Below, piece by piece: positions 26,898-36,086 of a stretch of 64,000 bases of DNA. This DNA is from Pedobacter mucosus (lineage in GTDB: Bacteria; Bacteroidota; Bacteroidia; Sphingobacteriales; Sphingobacteriaceae). A model generated the notes under the pieces. The model was not told the DNA's origin, did no database searches, and saw only the letters and a list, made by a program, of their open reading frames with translations. Numbering within the stretch: position 1 is the first letter of the stretch; every line of letters starts with the position of its first letter. Position numbers and translations under genes: made by a program. The DNA lies in NCBI RefSeq assembly GCF_022200785.1, contig NZ_CP087585.1:1116001-1180000 (forward strand), in the 5' to 3' direction.

Positions 26898-27838
26898 TCA
26901 AGTAACCAGGTTATGGGTGTTGCTATATCTTTAGAATAATTCACACCATCAAAAATATTTACTCTATCTTCGGGAAGCATCTTAACAAACTCGTCTAATC
27001 CGTCCGTATTATGATAGTCAACACCTTGTGCACTTACACCAAAGAACTTAAAAATTAAATCACTAGCATTACAGTTTAAAAATTGATACAGTAAAGGCAA
27101 ATTTCTTTTCACAACTTCATCAGGCCTCTTATTTGGGAAATTTTCCATTACTTTATCCCATTTGGAGACGACAATAGCAATTTTAAATGGTTCTGCTCTA
27201 CTTAAACTAAATAAAAGGTATTGTAAAATTTCTACTAATTTTACTTGATTAGAGCTATTGATGTGCTGATAAATCTTTGCGTTTGCCAAAGGAGGCTTAC
27301 TTTCCTTTGTATCTACTTTACCACTTTCTTTATTCTCTTCCGTGCCACGCTGTTTTTGCTCAGCCGACTCTTCCATAACATTTTCCAAATCAGCGTATTG
27401 CTCTAATATCTGCCGCTCATCCATAATAGTTCTGGCGATATTATTCTCATGGTAGGGATCTACAAATAAGATTAACTGACGAGAAGATTTCATTAAATCT
27501 AAATAGTCTTCCGTCCATTCCCGATCTTTGAAATGAGCATCGAAAAGTTCTCCAAAGAAATCTGGAATATTGAGAACTGCAACTTTCTGTGAATCCTTAT
27601 ATTGTAAGTTCATTACAACTTCACCAACATCTTTCGCTAAAAAAGTACGGCCGATCTCGGAAAATGATAACCAAGCCTCACTGATCTTATTTAAATATTG
27701 CTGATTGCCTGATTTTAGCGAGTTAAGAAGTAAGGAACAATGAGGACTATTGTTAAGCATTAGTGCCCACAATGCTGCTATATAGGTCGTCTTCCCAGAT
27801 GCAGGCAAGCCAATAATTGAAATTTTTTTTTCTGGCAT
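26894..27838 (-). CDS. P-loop GTPase (double-GTPase/TRAFAC type) of conflict system
   Basis: About 314 residues. The P-loop GLPASGKTT is at residues 10-18, the switch/Walker B region is VLNIPDFFGELF, and the base-specificity motif is VVSKWDKV in place of NKxD. This matches the double-GTPase proteins that pair with GAP1 and GASH genes. A charged insertion (about residues 155-190, EQKQRGTEENKES) looks disordered. I choose ATG 27838 (MPEKKISIIG), one base after the upstream stop; an in-frame upstream start at 27859 would overlap by 20 bases. It probably hydrolyses GTP as a signalling switch with the neighbouring GTPase. Confidence 0.8.
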   Translation of the reverse strand: MPEKKISIIGLPASGKTTYIAALWALMLNNSPHCSLLLNSLKSGNQQYLNKISEAWLSFSEIGRTFLAKDVGEVVMNLQYKDSQKVAVLNIPDFFGELFDAHFKDREWTEDYLDLMKSSRQLILFVDPYHENNIARTIMDERQILEQYADLENVMEESAEQKQRGTEENKESGKVDTKESKPPLANAKIYQHINSSNQVKLVEILQYLLFSLSRAEPFKIAIVVSKWDKVMENFPNKRPDEVVKRNLPLLYQFLNCNASDLIFKFFGVSAQGVDYHNTDGLDEFVKMLPEDRVNIFDGVNYSKDIATPITWLLE

Positions 27839-27839
27839 A

Positions 27840-28859
27840 TTAAAATATAAGTTTGTCAATCATTCTGGTAGATTTTTCCAGAGCAATTGGATTCGGTAAA
27901 TCCTGAGCTTTAACTGTCCATAAATCCATTAACTTGGAAAGACCATGACCAAGTTTATATTTAACAAAAGTCCGAGGCCTCACTGCGATTTGTAAAAAGC
28001 TTAAATCCATGAAACTATTATTAAAATCCCTAGTGAATGGGGCAACAATCAGAGATTCAAAATCAAAATTGATTTCATCTAGCACATCCCATTTAGAAAC
28101 GATTATGGAAAGTCTAATGGATTTAGTGAAAATCTGTTCGTCGATAGCCTTCCTTATAAAGGTTTTTGCTTGTGTTAAAACTGACTGGACTGTTCTAGCA
28201 TTCAGCAGTTTTTCACCATCAATGATATAGCTTATATGTACGGAATCCGTTATGATCTCCAAGTCTTTCATATCATTGGTATTACCCTTTGCTCGTTGTA
28301 CTTTTTCTCCTGCTATATCTGAAATCAGTAAGTGCAATGCCTTTTTCGCGTTAGGATCATGCTTTAAAGCGAGATGCAAAAATCGGAATTCGTCGCTTTT
28401 AGTTCTCTCTGTGTCGTAATCGCTATTGGCTGACGCTAATCTTGAATAAAAGCATCGTTTTTCAAACCCAATTTGAGTCAGTGACCCTGCAAAATGCAAT
28501 TTGTTAAATACACCAACCTGAAACATCTCAAATAATGTAGCAAGAATAGTTGTCTTGCCACTGTCCTGTTCACCCAAAATAAAAATCTTATTTACTGGGT
28601 ACCTGTAAGACACCTGCGTTAGTTCATCAAGTTTAAATTCTTCGCCTTTGAAAAGTTTAAATGTGTTGGTGATGACCGGTTTTTGAATGGTCGATGGGCC
28701 TTGGCCATTTTCCTCCGCCGCACTATCAACATCAAGTCCTGCAATATTCTCATCCAAATAAAAATGTGGACATTGAGTAAGATCTTCAATCCCCTCTAAA
28801 CACTTGCCATCTTTTTTTACTGTACAATCCTCCTGATCGCATTTCTTAAGTCCGGCCAT
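27840..28859 (-). CDS. TRAFAC-type GTPase with N-terminal four-cysteine cluster
   Basis: A 339-residue protein. The N-terminus has Cys7, Cys12, Cys20 and Cys30, spaced like a small zinc-binding knuckle. The GTPase domain follows, with P-loop GEQDSGKTT at 96-104, Walker B-like LISDIAGEK and specificity motif IIVSKWDVL. It is the partner GTPase of the next gene; two GTPases side by side with GASH and GAP1 is the expected make-up of these systems. The gene lies two bases after the GASH-like stop. The C-terminal third is helical without further motifs. Zinc binding and GTP hydrolysis are inferred. Confidence 0.8.
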   Translation of the reverse strand: MAGLKKCDQEDCTVKKDGKCLEGIEDLTQCPHFYLDENIAGLDVDSAAEENGQGPSTIQKPVITNTFKLFKGEEFKLDELTQVSYRYPVNKIFILGEQDSGKTTILATLFEMFQVGVFNKLHFAGSLTQIGFEKRCFYSRLASANSDYDTERTKSDEFRFLHLALKHDPNAKKALHLLISDIAGEKVQRAKGNTNDMKDLEIITDSVHISYIIDGEKLLNARTVQSVLTQAKTFIRKAIDEQIFTKSIRLSIIVSKWDVLDEINFDFESLIVAPFTRDFNNSFMDLSFLQIAVRPRTFVKYKLGHGLSKLMDLWTVKAQDLPNPIALEKSTRMIDKLIF

Positions 28860-28860
28860 A

Positions 28861-29901
28861 CTACCTAAGGTTATGTAGAAGAAAAAGTTCTTGAAGAATC
28901 TGCGATGCCAAGGCAGATGGCTGGAAAGTTTTCTTTAAATCACCACCGTTAAACTCAGAAGCGTATATATTGGTCCAATCGGATGATTTGCCTGTGGTGA
29001 TAAATCTTGAAAATGCGGTGAGAATAGGGGTAAACTCAGTTTCAGGTTTAAATCCATTTAAAATAGAGGTGATCTCTGAGCCTTCAAATTTGCTAATCAT
29101 ATCAACAGGCGAATACGCCTTCTCTGAACCCTTTGATTGAATACAGTTTGAAATTGCTTTATTTATTATCGCGTCTATTTTTCTGTTGCTCAATGAAAAT
29201 TCGATAATATCAAATATCTCATTAGCAATAATTGGTATAGCCTTAGGCAATCCTATAGCTTTTAACGGCTGCTCATAAGTTTGACTGGCTTCACCAAACA
29301 GCCACCATAATATATTAGTTTCCTCGGAAAATACTTTCTGAGACTGGAGCAAAGAATTGACCGCAGTTGTTAAAACGGAATTATCCGCAGCTACAAATGC
29401 ATAACCCGGCACTTCGCTACGATTCGTAAGGTCGGTTATCTCTGTTCGTTGTTCTTCAAGATTAGTTTCACGCAGAATTGCCGATTGTTCGCTTAGAAAC
29501 GTCGTAGCATTGCTCAAAACAGGAATATTGGAAGCAATTTCATATTGCCCTAAGAAGTTAATCGATTTTATTGCCAAACCAATTGAAATGTTCAAATGAA
29601 AATCTTCTTCAAGTTGGAAACAAATCAAGATCCCGGCAAGAACTTGCAAAAGATGGTCATTTCCGCTAACAGGGAATACAGGGTCTGCGTCTTTGAATGC
29701 TTTTATAAATTCCTTTCTTGAATCTTCACTAACTACCGGTAATCCCCAATACATCCTAATGATGTCCAGCCAAAAGTCCATATCGTCGGTGTCCAATAAT
29801 TCCCTTATGGCAGTGATTCTGAAGGCCTGGGTTTCCGCGGTTAATTGACTGTCTACAGGTCTATACCAATCTGCGAAGTTATATTCTGTTGTTGAGCTCA
29901 T
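28861..29901 (-). CDS. GASH-like all-helical GTPase-system protein
   Basis: A 346-residue, almost wholly helical acidic protein without membrane segments or enzyme motifs. The N-terminal WYRPVDSQLTAETQAFRITA then RELLDTDDMDFWLDIIRMYW, and its slot between the TIR gene and the GTPases, fit the GTPase-associated system helical (GASH) family. I recognise the pattern but cannot run a profile search. It probably works as an adaptor between effector and GTPases. It starts seven bases after the TIR gene and ends two bases before the GTPase start. Confidence 0.68.
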   Translation of the reverse strand: MSSTTEYNFADWYRPVDSQLTAETQAFRITAIRELLDTDDMDFWLDIIRMYWGLPVVSEDSRKEFIKAFKDADPVFPVSGNDHLLQVLAGILICFQLEEDFHLNISIGLAIKSINFLGQYEIASNIPVLSNATTFLSEQSAILRETNLEEQRTEITDLTNRSEVPGYAFVAADNSVLTTAVNSLLQSQKVFSEETNILWWLFGEASQTYEQPLKAIGLPKAIPIIANEIFDIIEFSLSNRKIDAIINKAISNCIQSKGSEKAYSPVDMISKFEGSEITSILNGFKPETEFTPILTAFSRFITTGKSSDWTNIYASEFNGGDLKKTFQPSALASQILQELFLLHNLR

Positions 29902-29907
29902 TAATTT

Positions 29908-30762
29908 TTATTTTATGAATGGATTTTTAAGATTACCAAATGATTTAATTTCGTTTATGCAATTCCATAAAGAGGCAATTAACTCTTGTTCCTTTACGAG
30001 TTTAAATACTTCCTTATCTCGTTCAATGATGTTTTCATGATTCAGAGCGCCAATATCAATTCCGATAGAATTAATTATTTTTAATTTATCAAAGTCGTTT
30101 AAACTTAGATAGGCTCTTATGGTATTTTGAATTGGTGACAGCATATTTGTCTCCTTTTTTTGTAATGTAAATGTAAACTGGCTCAGAATTTCTTTAGCAA
30201 TTTCGGTATTAATTTTTTCTTGAATGTCATTTGCAATTGATTCTTTTACTGCTTCACCAACAGAGGAAGCTTCAAAAAATTGTCTAACATGGTCAAATGT
30301 GGGATTATCATTTAATATCATCTTAAGTATTCCCTCATTACCTGATGGAAAAAAATGACCGTTGAAATATTGCTGTAAAATAACGGGAATGTTTTCTATG
30401 TCCCCGTCATCTGGTACGATTGGGAAAAACTTTTCATTAATTGTTTGATTGTTAATCAATTCCTGAGTAATAATTCCACCTTCATAAATCACTCCGCGTC
30501 CTTTTCCCAGCTCCTCTTTCTTTCGAAATCTACTTAGATAGGCGGGAGTACAAACAATCAAAACCACTTCGCTGGATTCAATTTGATCTGCCATCCATGT
30601 TGGCCATCCCATTTTCGGTGGTCTGTGAGCAAATAAGTGATCAGTCGTAACCAATACTTTACCATTTGCGTTAGTAGTGATCCACTGGGCAAGATCTGTG
30701 ACCTCCTTCTTTAGTTTTTCGCTCTCCCATGCGTAACTTATAAAAACGTTAATTACAGACAA
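29908..30762 (-). CDS. TIR/SEFIR-domain protein, first gene of conflict operon
   Basis: A 284-residue protein. Residues 1-150 form a TIR/SEFIR domain: FISYAW at 7-12, VVLIVCTPAY near 66-75 and VIYEGGIITQELI with Glu94 in the position expected for a catalytic or structural glutamate, then FFPIVP. The remaining ~130 residues are helical and may bind the adjacent GASH-like protein. Bacterial TIR domains often degrade NAD+ or make cyclic ADP-ribose products; SEFIR relatives may only be adaptors. The only usable start is TTG (30762), since a TAA lies four codons upstream, so translation may be weak. As the first gene it likely carries the operon promoter just upstream. Confidence 0.83.
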   Translation of the reverse strand: MSVINVFISYAWESEKLKKEVTDLAQWITTNANGKVLVTTDHLFAHRPPKMGWPTWMADQIESSEVVLIVCTPAYLSRFRKKEELGKGRGVIYEGGIITQELINNQTINEKFFPIVPDDGDIENIPVILQQYFNGHFFPSGNEGILKMILNDNPTFDHVRQFFEASSVGEAVKESIANDIQEKINTEIAKEILSQFTFTLQKKETNMLSPIQNTIRAYLSLNDFDKLKIINSIGIDIGALNHENIIERDKEVFKLVKEQELIASLWNCINEIKSFGNLKNPFIK

Positions 30763-30897
30763 GTGATTTTAAATTAGGTTAATATTAAGTGTAAATATAG
30801 TGATAAAAGTTGTTCTCAATAAACCTATTAGAAATGTGTCTAATTTACGTCTCAATTTGACAGCTAATAATTAATCGAGATTGGCAAACAGTTCAAT

Positions 30898-31313
30898 GTG
30901 AAAGGTGGTAAGCTAAACAATATTCAATCCCAGTTTTCCGAGATTGATTTTAATCTTTCATCCAGTATAGATTAATTGGATCAAATGGCCAGTACCACTG
31001 GGGATGAAATAAAACAAATCCGCAATCAGAAATCAGAATTAAATAAACCCGCGGACGAGAAATATCTAAAGTTAATCAAGTCAAATTTCCGACTCGCCTG
31101 TTGCGCTTCACAATTTTTGCGAGTTCTCGATAAAACCTCAAGATAGAGACCTTCACAAACCTCATTTCACCAACCGCCAAACTAGGCATCTCCAAAACAC
31201 TCGAAATCAAATTGATCCCAACAAATTTTTTGGTAGATAAAAATGGTCAAGTTGTCGCACTTAATTTGCATGGCGAAAATCTTAAAAAGAAAGTCGAAAT
31301 GTTATTGAAATAA
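30898..31313 (+). pseudogene. Remnant of thioredoxin-fold (TlpA/DUF4369-like) protein
   Basis: The first frame reads VKGGKLNNIQSQFSEID, broken by TAA at 30973, and continues DEIKQIRNQKSELNKPADEK to TAG at 31144. In another frame, LEIKLIPTNFLVDKNGQVVA and LNLHGENLKKKVEMLLK ends at TAA 31311. That end has the cis-Pro (IPTNF) of thioredoxin-like thiol-disulfide proteins typical of Bacteroidota envelopes. The CxxC centre is deleted. It lies upstream of, and divergent from, the TIR operon. Confidence 0.6.
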
Positions 31314-31542
31314 AGATTTTTTCAGGTAATACTTTTTTCTCCCCTTTGTATCACCAATTGGCATTAAATATCGCCAAACCATCACCACCTAGTTACTCAA
31401 ATAAATACTAATGATTGCAGATCCCGTTAATGGCAAACCTTGGGTTCCATCTATTAATTTAAGTGATATTTTTAATAACACAAAAAAATCCTATATTAGG
31501 CAAGAATGCCTTTTGTATTTCTTTTTTTATCATGCTTTTTCG

Positions 31543-32676
31543 TTATTCATATAAAGTTATATTAACACTCATAGATGGGTTTGCAATGGTCCACTCTTTA
31601 AAGATTGAAGCGAAATATTTTTCCTTTTTTTTGATTTGGTTCGCGACTTCACTAGCAAGTTTTGAATCCTTGCACTGATTGATCGTAGCTACCTCCAAGC
31701 TTGCTGCGCTACTTACCGATGCATTTAAATGAATGATTTCAGTACCGCCAGTTTTGGCTTTTTGACAAATTGTAAATTGAAACTTGGCGCCATTTTTTAT
31801 GTGCTGATGGCTGTCGATTATGATTTCGATGTCGGAGATTTCTGCTGAAAAGAAGCTTAATAATTCTTCTTTAACAATCAAATAGTTGTTTTCATGATTT
31901 ATAATCTGATAAAGTGTCAAAAATAAATCAGCTATCAATTCAAGACTTTGCAGAAGGTATTGTTTACTATAAATTTTTATCGTCCGTTTATTGTCGAATT
32001 GCCCTTCAGATATGATTACTGCTTCTTTGGCATCATTAAGGGCCTGCTTTAATAAATTCTTTTCCTCATTAGTGGAATTAGGAGAAAGTTCAGCAGAACT
32101 GTGAACAATTCGGTTGCGGAAAAGCTGTAAATAGGAAATCTTGGTTTGAAATGATTCTAATGGATGAGCAGGAAGCTCAATCACCAGATCTAGGTAATTG
32201 AAACAGCCTTTTATGTAATTTGAATTACTAAAATGCTCTATCCCTATTCTGGACATTTTGATCTCTTGCATAATCTGGCAGAGTTTCTTGAGTTCGCTTT
32301 CTAATAATGAATATAGCATGATGAGAGAAGATTTATTGAAAAAATCGTGCAATTCATCGTGTTCTTGCTGAATGTTTTCTTCTAGGTATTGGTAATAACC
32401 TTCCGCGTCATCTAATCCAGATTCGTGAAGCGCAATAAGTTCAGCATCTTTATTCCCTTTATTTTCTCTTAGTACGGATTCATGTTTGGCTCGAACCTCA
32501 ATTAATTTTGCATTACTTTCTTCATGAAGTGGTGTTAAAGCTTCAGCTAGTTTCTGCTCATAAATTTCCGAAGTCGACAGGATGTGTTCTTTGTAAAGGA
32601 ATATCTTTTCTTGTATATTTTGAAAGAATAGGGCAACAGCGGAGTATTTGGGTTCTGGTTTAAAACTAAATATCAT
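31543..32676 (-). CDS. HEPN-domain candidate (RNxxxH motif), 377 aa
   Basis: A 377-residue cytoplasmic protein. Residues ~20-115 form a long charged coiled-coil-like helix (TPLHEESNAKLIEVRAKHES). A helical domain with LFRNRIVHSSAEL follows, giving the RNxxxH (R187...H192) signature of HEPN ribonuclease/toxin domains. The C-terminal ~100 residues contain strands. HEPN proteins often act as RNA-cutting effectors in defence and toxin-antitoxin loci. No MNT antitoxin gene is adjacent. It is oriented with the TIR operon but separated from it by about 780 bases and a pseudogene. Specific family unknown. Confidence 0.6.
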   Translation of the reverse strand: MIFSFKPEPKYSAVALFFQNIQEKIFLYKEHILSTSEIYEQKLAEALTPLHEESNAKLIEVRAKHESVLRENKGNKDAELIALHESGLDDAEGYYQYLEENIQQEHDELHDFFNKSSLIMLYSLLESELKKLCQIMQEIKMSRIGIEHFSNSNYIKGCFNYLDLVIELPAHPLESFQTKISYLQLFRNRIVHSSAELSPNSTNEEKNLLKQALNDAKEAVIISEGQFDNKRTIKIYSKQYLLQSLELIADLFLTLYQIINHENNYLIVKEELLSFFSAEISDIEIIIDSHQHIKNGAKFQFTICQKAKTGGTEIIHLNASVSSAASLEVATINQCKDSKLASEVANQIKKKEKYFASIFKEWTIANPSMSVNITLYE

Positions 32677-33797
32677 ATTTAATAATTGAGTTGCAATATT
32701 AGTTACTCTGCAGAAAAATACAAATCTAAAATGCGATTTATAATAAATTATCTGACCTCTTTTGATATTATTGCTTTTTTTACCGAGACGGATAAAAATA
32801 GGGTATCATCCTTAAATTAAGTTATGAAATCTTTTCTAATCATGAGTCATCTACGTATACGATTGATGAAAAGTAAGCGAGCAGTGAAGTAATGCATATA
32901 TCTGTGTTGCTTCAAGAAAGTGCAGGTAACTTTCTTGGCGGTTGTATTGGAATTGCTGAAAAAAATGACAAATCACTAATCTAAAGGATGGCTGAGGGTA
33001 AAGGTGGAGGTTTGCTTCCAGTTGATAAAAGACATAGAGGAAATTAATTTACTATCTCAGTATTGCGCTGTTATTTTATTTCTATCCCGTTCGATAAGTT
33101 CATCGTTAAACATTTTAAAACCATGGCCACATCAACCAAAGCTACTAAACCTATATAGCTCCAGGAGTCGAAAAATATTGGCTTTTGTGGGATAGAAACT
33201 ATTCCTTGGTATTAGCCTCTTCGGACGGAGAGAAAATTATTTTTGTGAAAAATTAATTCACAGCGTCTTTAACTTTAGCAGCTTAATATTTTTTACAGTA
33301 TTGGCATTAACGTCTTACATTATTATCATGACTTTTCACGCAAAAAAGATCACTTAATAAAAACTTGAAGCAGGAACTTAATGTTTAATTCCTTTGTCCT
33401 AATTAGTGAAATAACGGATAAAAAGTCCGTATTAGACTAATTATAAATCATTCGGCCTAATTTATTATATATGATTTCTGGATAACTGGATTTTCAATGA
33501 GATCCAAGTTAAAATTCCATCTTTAATCATGAGTTTGCATTATAATCGTCTTTTAGAATATGCTAAACTCTCCGAATTTTATTTCGTTACTTCTTGACAT
33601 CAGCAACTTATAGTAATTTGTTAATGAATCACTGAAAATATTTATCGAATTCATTAAGGTAGGGATTTCGCTTAATTAGGATTTTCTGCGCTTCGCTAAT
33701 AATTTTTTCGCATTGATATCCGTTTTCGGTATTATCATTTTAAGATTGCTTTACTAAAATCGACTAATAATAGTGAAGTAAACAAACATCAAACTGT
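32677..33797. other. Long intergenic region between HEPN candidates
   Basis: About 1.1 kb of AT-rich sequence. A plus-strand frame at 33004-33195 lacks recognisable content. Near 33210-33358 a short hydrophobic reading (SSLIFFTVLALTSYIIIMTF before TAA) could be the tail of a lost membrane protein gene. I see no intact gene. Confidence 0.4.
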
Positions 33798-34367
33798 TTA
33801 ATTATTCTTTTTTATACTATCATAATCATCGCCAATCTCTTTGTCTTTCCAGTTGTCTCTAACTTGATCCATCTGGGCTTGATATACTTCTGCCGTCAAT
33901 CCATACATCTGATCATACCTATCCGAATAAACAACTAGCTTAGCGTCAATGGATTTTACACGAATTGTAAAGGCATTAAAATCTTTTATCATTTTTATTT
34001 TTCCGGAATCTGAATGCATTAAAACATCGTTGAAACGGAAATAACTATGTGTAAAATGATTTCTTAACTTTATTACAGCCTCCAATTCCATAACATCTTC
34101 AGTCGATAAATTGAAAGATTTCGCTATGGTTTTTGAAAAGGTTCCCAACGTTTGCTTACTAAAATCATATTTATCAAAGATCTCATCAACTTTTGCAGAG
34201 GTGAAATCTGAGATCCCAGACAATTCCTTGACAGCGAGCATATTTATAGATTGCTGTTCTAATAATTGCGAGTAATAAATTGTTCTTCCAAAATGAGCCA
34301 TCAGCAACTTAAATTGCTGTTCTGGGTCGGCTTCCTCAAATTCTTCTAATATCGACTGCTCATTCAT
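33798..34367 (-). CDS. HEPN-domain candidate (RNxxxH motif), 189 aa
   Basis: A 189-residue all-helical protein with KLRNHFTHSYFRF, an RNxxxH motif (R102...H107) as in HEPN nucleases. The N-terminus is acidic (LEEFEEADPEQQF). The helices before the motif (LSTEDVMELEAVIKL) match a compact HEPN fold. There is no partner nucleotidyltransferase. Distance from the first HEPN candidate is about 1.1 kb, same strand. It may be a stand-alone RNase toxin, a defence effector or a non-catalytic HEPN protein. Confidence 0.58.
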   Translation of the reverse strand: MNEQSILEEFEEADPEQQFKLLMAHFGRTIYYSQLLEQQSINMLAVKELSGISDFTSAKVDEIFDKYDFSKQTLGTFSKTIAKSFNLSTEDVMELEAVIKLRNHFTHSYFRFNDVLMHSDSGKIKMIKDFNAFTIRVKSIDAKLVVYSDRYDQMYGLTAEVYQAQMDQVRDNWKDKEIGDDYDSIKKNN

Positions 34368-34498
34368 TCCCCATTATATTTTATTTATAAATAATGATTA
34401 TTACTCCTGAAGCCCAGAAAAAAATGTACTGCTCTTGTAGAAATTGCCTATAATCCAAACGGACAGGTTGCAGCATTTATTTAGAAGCTCAATAGGTA

Positions 34499-36055
34499 TT
34501 AAAAATTGTATTGTAGCCCAATATACCAACCTTTGGGGTCTATCTTGAAATTGTTCTTAATGTCTTTTTCTAATTCAGTTGTGGATGTAATTTTATCGCC
34601 TGCTTTAAGTTTGTTAAGTGTAGGTTCGAAAGTCCAAATTCCACCTGCAGTAATTGCCATGTTAGCTACTGGGAAAGCTAAACCACCTCCTAAAAGTAAA
34701 AACGGACGCCTCTTTGTAGGGTCTATTCCAATTTGAAAAGTTGGAGCTATATATCTCGATTTCACACCTAAAGTAAAATTTCCAAAGAGAGCTGGCACCA
34801 CTGTATTCCGGTTTATGGTATCCTGCGTCACAACAGTTTCACCATTAGCAGTAGAGGTGCCGAAACCCACAAGGCTAGTGCTACCATAAAATATACCTGC
34901 ACTTACTGAAAATGTTGTAGGGTCATATCTGCGAAAAATTAGCTTCTTATATGTTGTCGACTTATCCTTCTCAATAGAAATACCATCGCTCGCTACTTTA
35001 AATTTATCAATAGTCAAAACCGTTTCTATCTTCTTCCCTTCTTCTAGCTCAATCGTTCGTACTCTACTCATGCTGTTATGTTGTGCAAAGCTAAATAGCG
35101 AATAGTCGCCATCAACGGATTTTTTAAGCTTTTCTATAAAAGGAGGGAGCTTTGCAATCGCGGACTTGGAACTTGCATTCATATCCTTGCTTTTTGTAAG
35201 ATACTTTGCAATTCCAGCCTGAAACAACGCATTACTGTTCGCATCCGTAAAGCTAACTTTACCGAATTCGTCTTTTGCCAGTTCATAGGCCTTGCTATTT
35301 TGTTCAAGTGATGTATTCCATCCCGCTAGGTTAGTTTCCGCAATATCTGCTACCCCATCCTTTCCCGCTTTACTGATTTGTAATGGATCATTAACGTTAA
35401 AAAGCTCTAAAAAAGTTTTCTTTGCATCTGTCTTATAGCTTTCTGTATCCGTTGACTCCAATGCCTGTAGTTTAACTGTAAACCTATTCAGCGCTTCTCT
35501 TTCTTCTTTAGTAAATTTATCCTGGTAGGATACCAGTAGTGTATACAATACTATCAAATCGTAATCCTTAAAATTGGCATTAACAATTACAGGACTCACT
35601 CCGGCAGCACTCTTAACAGCAGCCAGCCCCAAAGAATTATTGCCCCCTGCAGTATTGTCCGAAGAAAGGTTAAATAGTGGCATAGTAAGTTTCAAAAACT
35701 CTTTCATGGCAGCCTCCTGTTCGTCATCAACAAGCTCATCCTTCCATGTATAGGAATATTTTAGTGGATTTTTCCACTTGAAGTTGATATTAGCATAATC
35801 ATCAGTCATTGAAAAGGTTTGCACTTCTTTTTTTAGATCCCTAGGAGCTGCCGTCCCATTCTCTATATTAAGGTACTTCAAAAGCGAGTCTGATGTGTCG
35901 AAATTGATATTTGTCGTACTAACCTTAATACCGGTTATTTTGATGTTCTTTTGCTGCCCATAAGTGTATGTAGCAGATAAAAGAATAATAGCTATCCAAA
36001 TTATACTGGCTTTGCCATTTACGGATTTTACTGGAGATGTTTTGCGTATATTCAT
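34499..36055 (-). CDS. Exported protein, probable outer-membrane barrel end
   Basis: A 518-residue protein with a signal peptide (IIWIAIILLSATYTYGQ). Residues ~40-350 are a mostly helical, charged region. The C-terminal ~170 residues are strand-rich with a glycine-rich turn pattern and end in an aromatic (GLQYNF), as in outer-membrane beta-barrels. I do not recognise the family. It starts 31 bases after the secreted metalloprotease stop and is probably co-transcribed with it. Confidence 0.6.
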   Translation of the reverse strand: MNIRKTSPVKSVNGKASIIWIAIILLSATYTYGQQKNIKITGIKVSTTNINFDTSDSLLKYLNIENGTAAPRDLKKEVQTFSMTDDYANINFKWKNPLKYSYTWKDELVDDEQEAAMKEFLKLTMPLFNLSSDNTAGGNNSLGLAAVKSAAGVSPVIVNANFKDYDLIVLYTLLVSYQDKFTKEEREALNRFTVKLQALESTDTESYKTDAKKTFLELFNVNDPLQISKAGKDGVADIAETNLAGWNTSLEQNSKAYELAKDEFGKVSFTDANSNALFQAGIAKYLTKSKDMNASSKSAIAKLPPFIEKLKKSVDGDYSLFSFAQHNSMSRVRTIELEEGKKIETVLTIDKFKVASDGISIEKDKSTTYKKLIFRRYDPTTFSVSAGIFYGSTSLVGFGTSTANGETVVTQDTINRNTVVPALFGNFTLGVKSRYIAPTFQIGIDPTKRRPFLLLGGGLAFPVANMAITAGGIWTFEPTLNKLKAGDKITSTTELEKDIKNNFKIDPKGWYIGLQYNF

Positions 36056-36086
36056 TGTCTTATTAGATGGTTTTTTGTTTAATTTT

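Noticed and set aside
20836..30762. Treating the UvrD-like helicase as part of the TIR/GTPase operon
   Set aside because: About 720 bases without a gene separate them, whereas all operon junctions are within a few bases; kept as a neighbour only.
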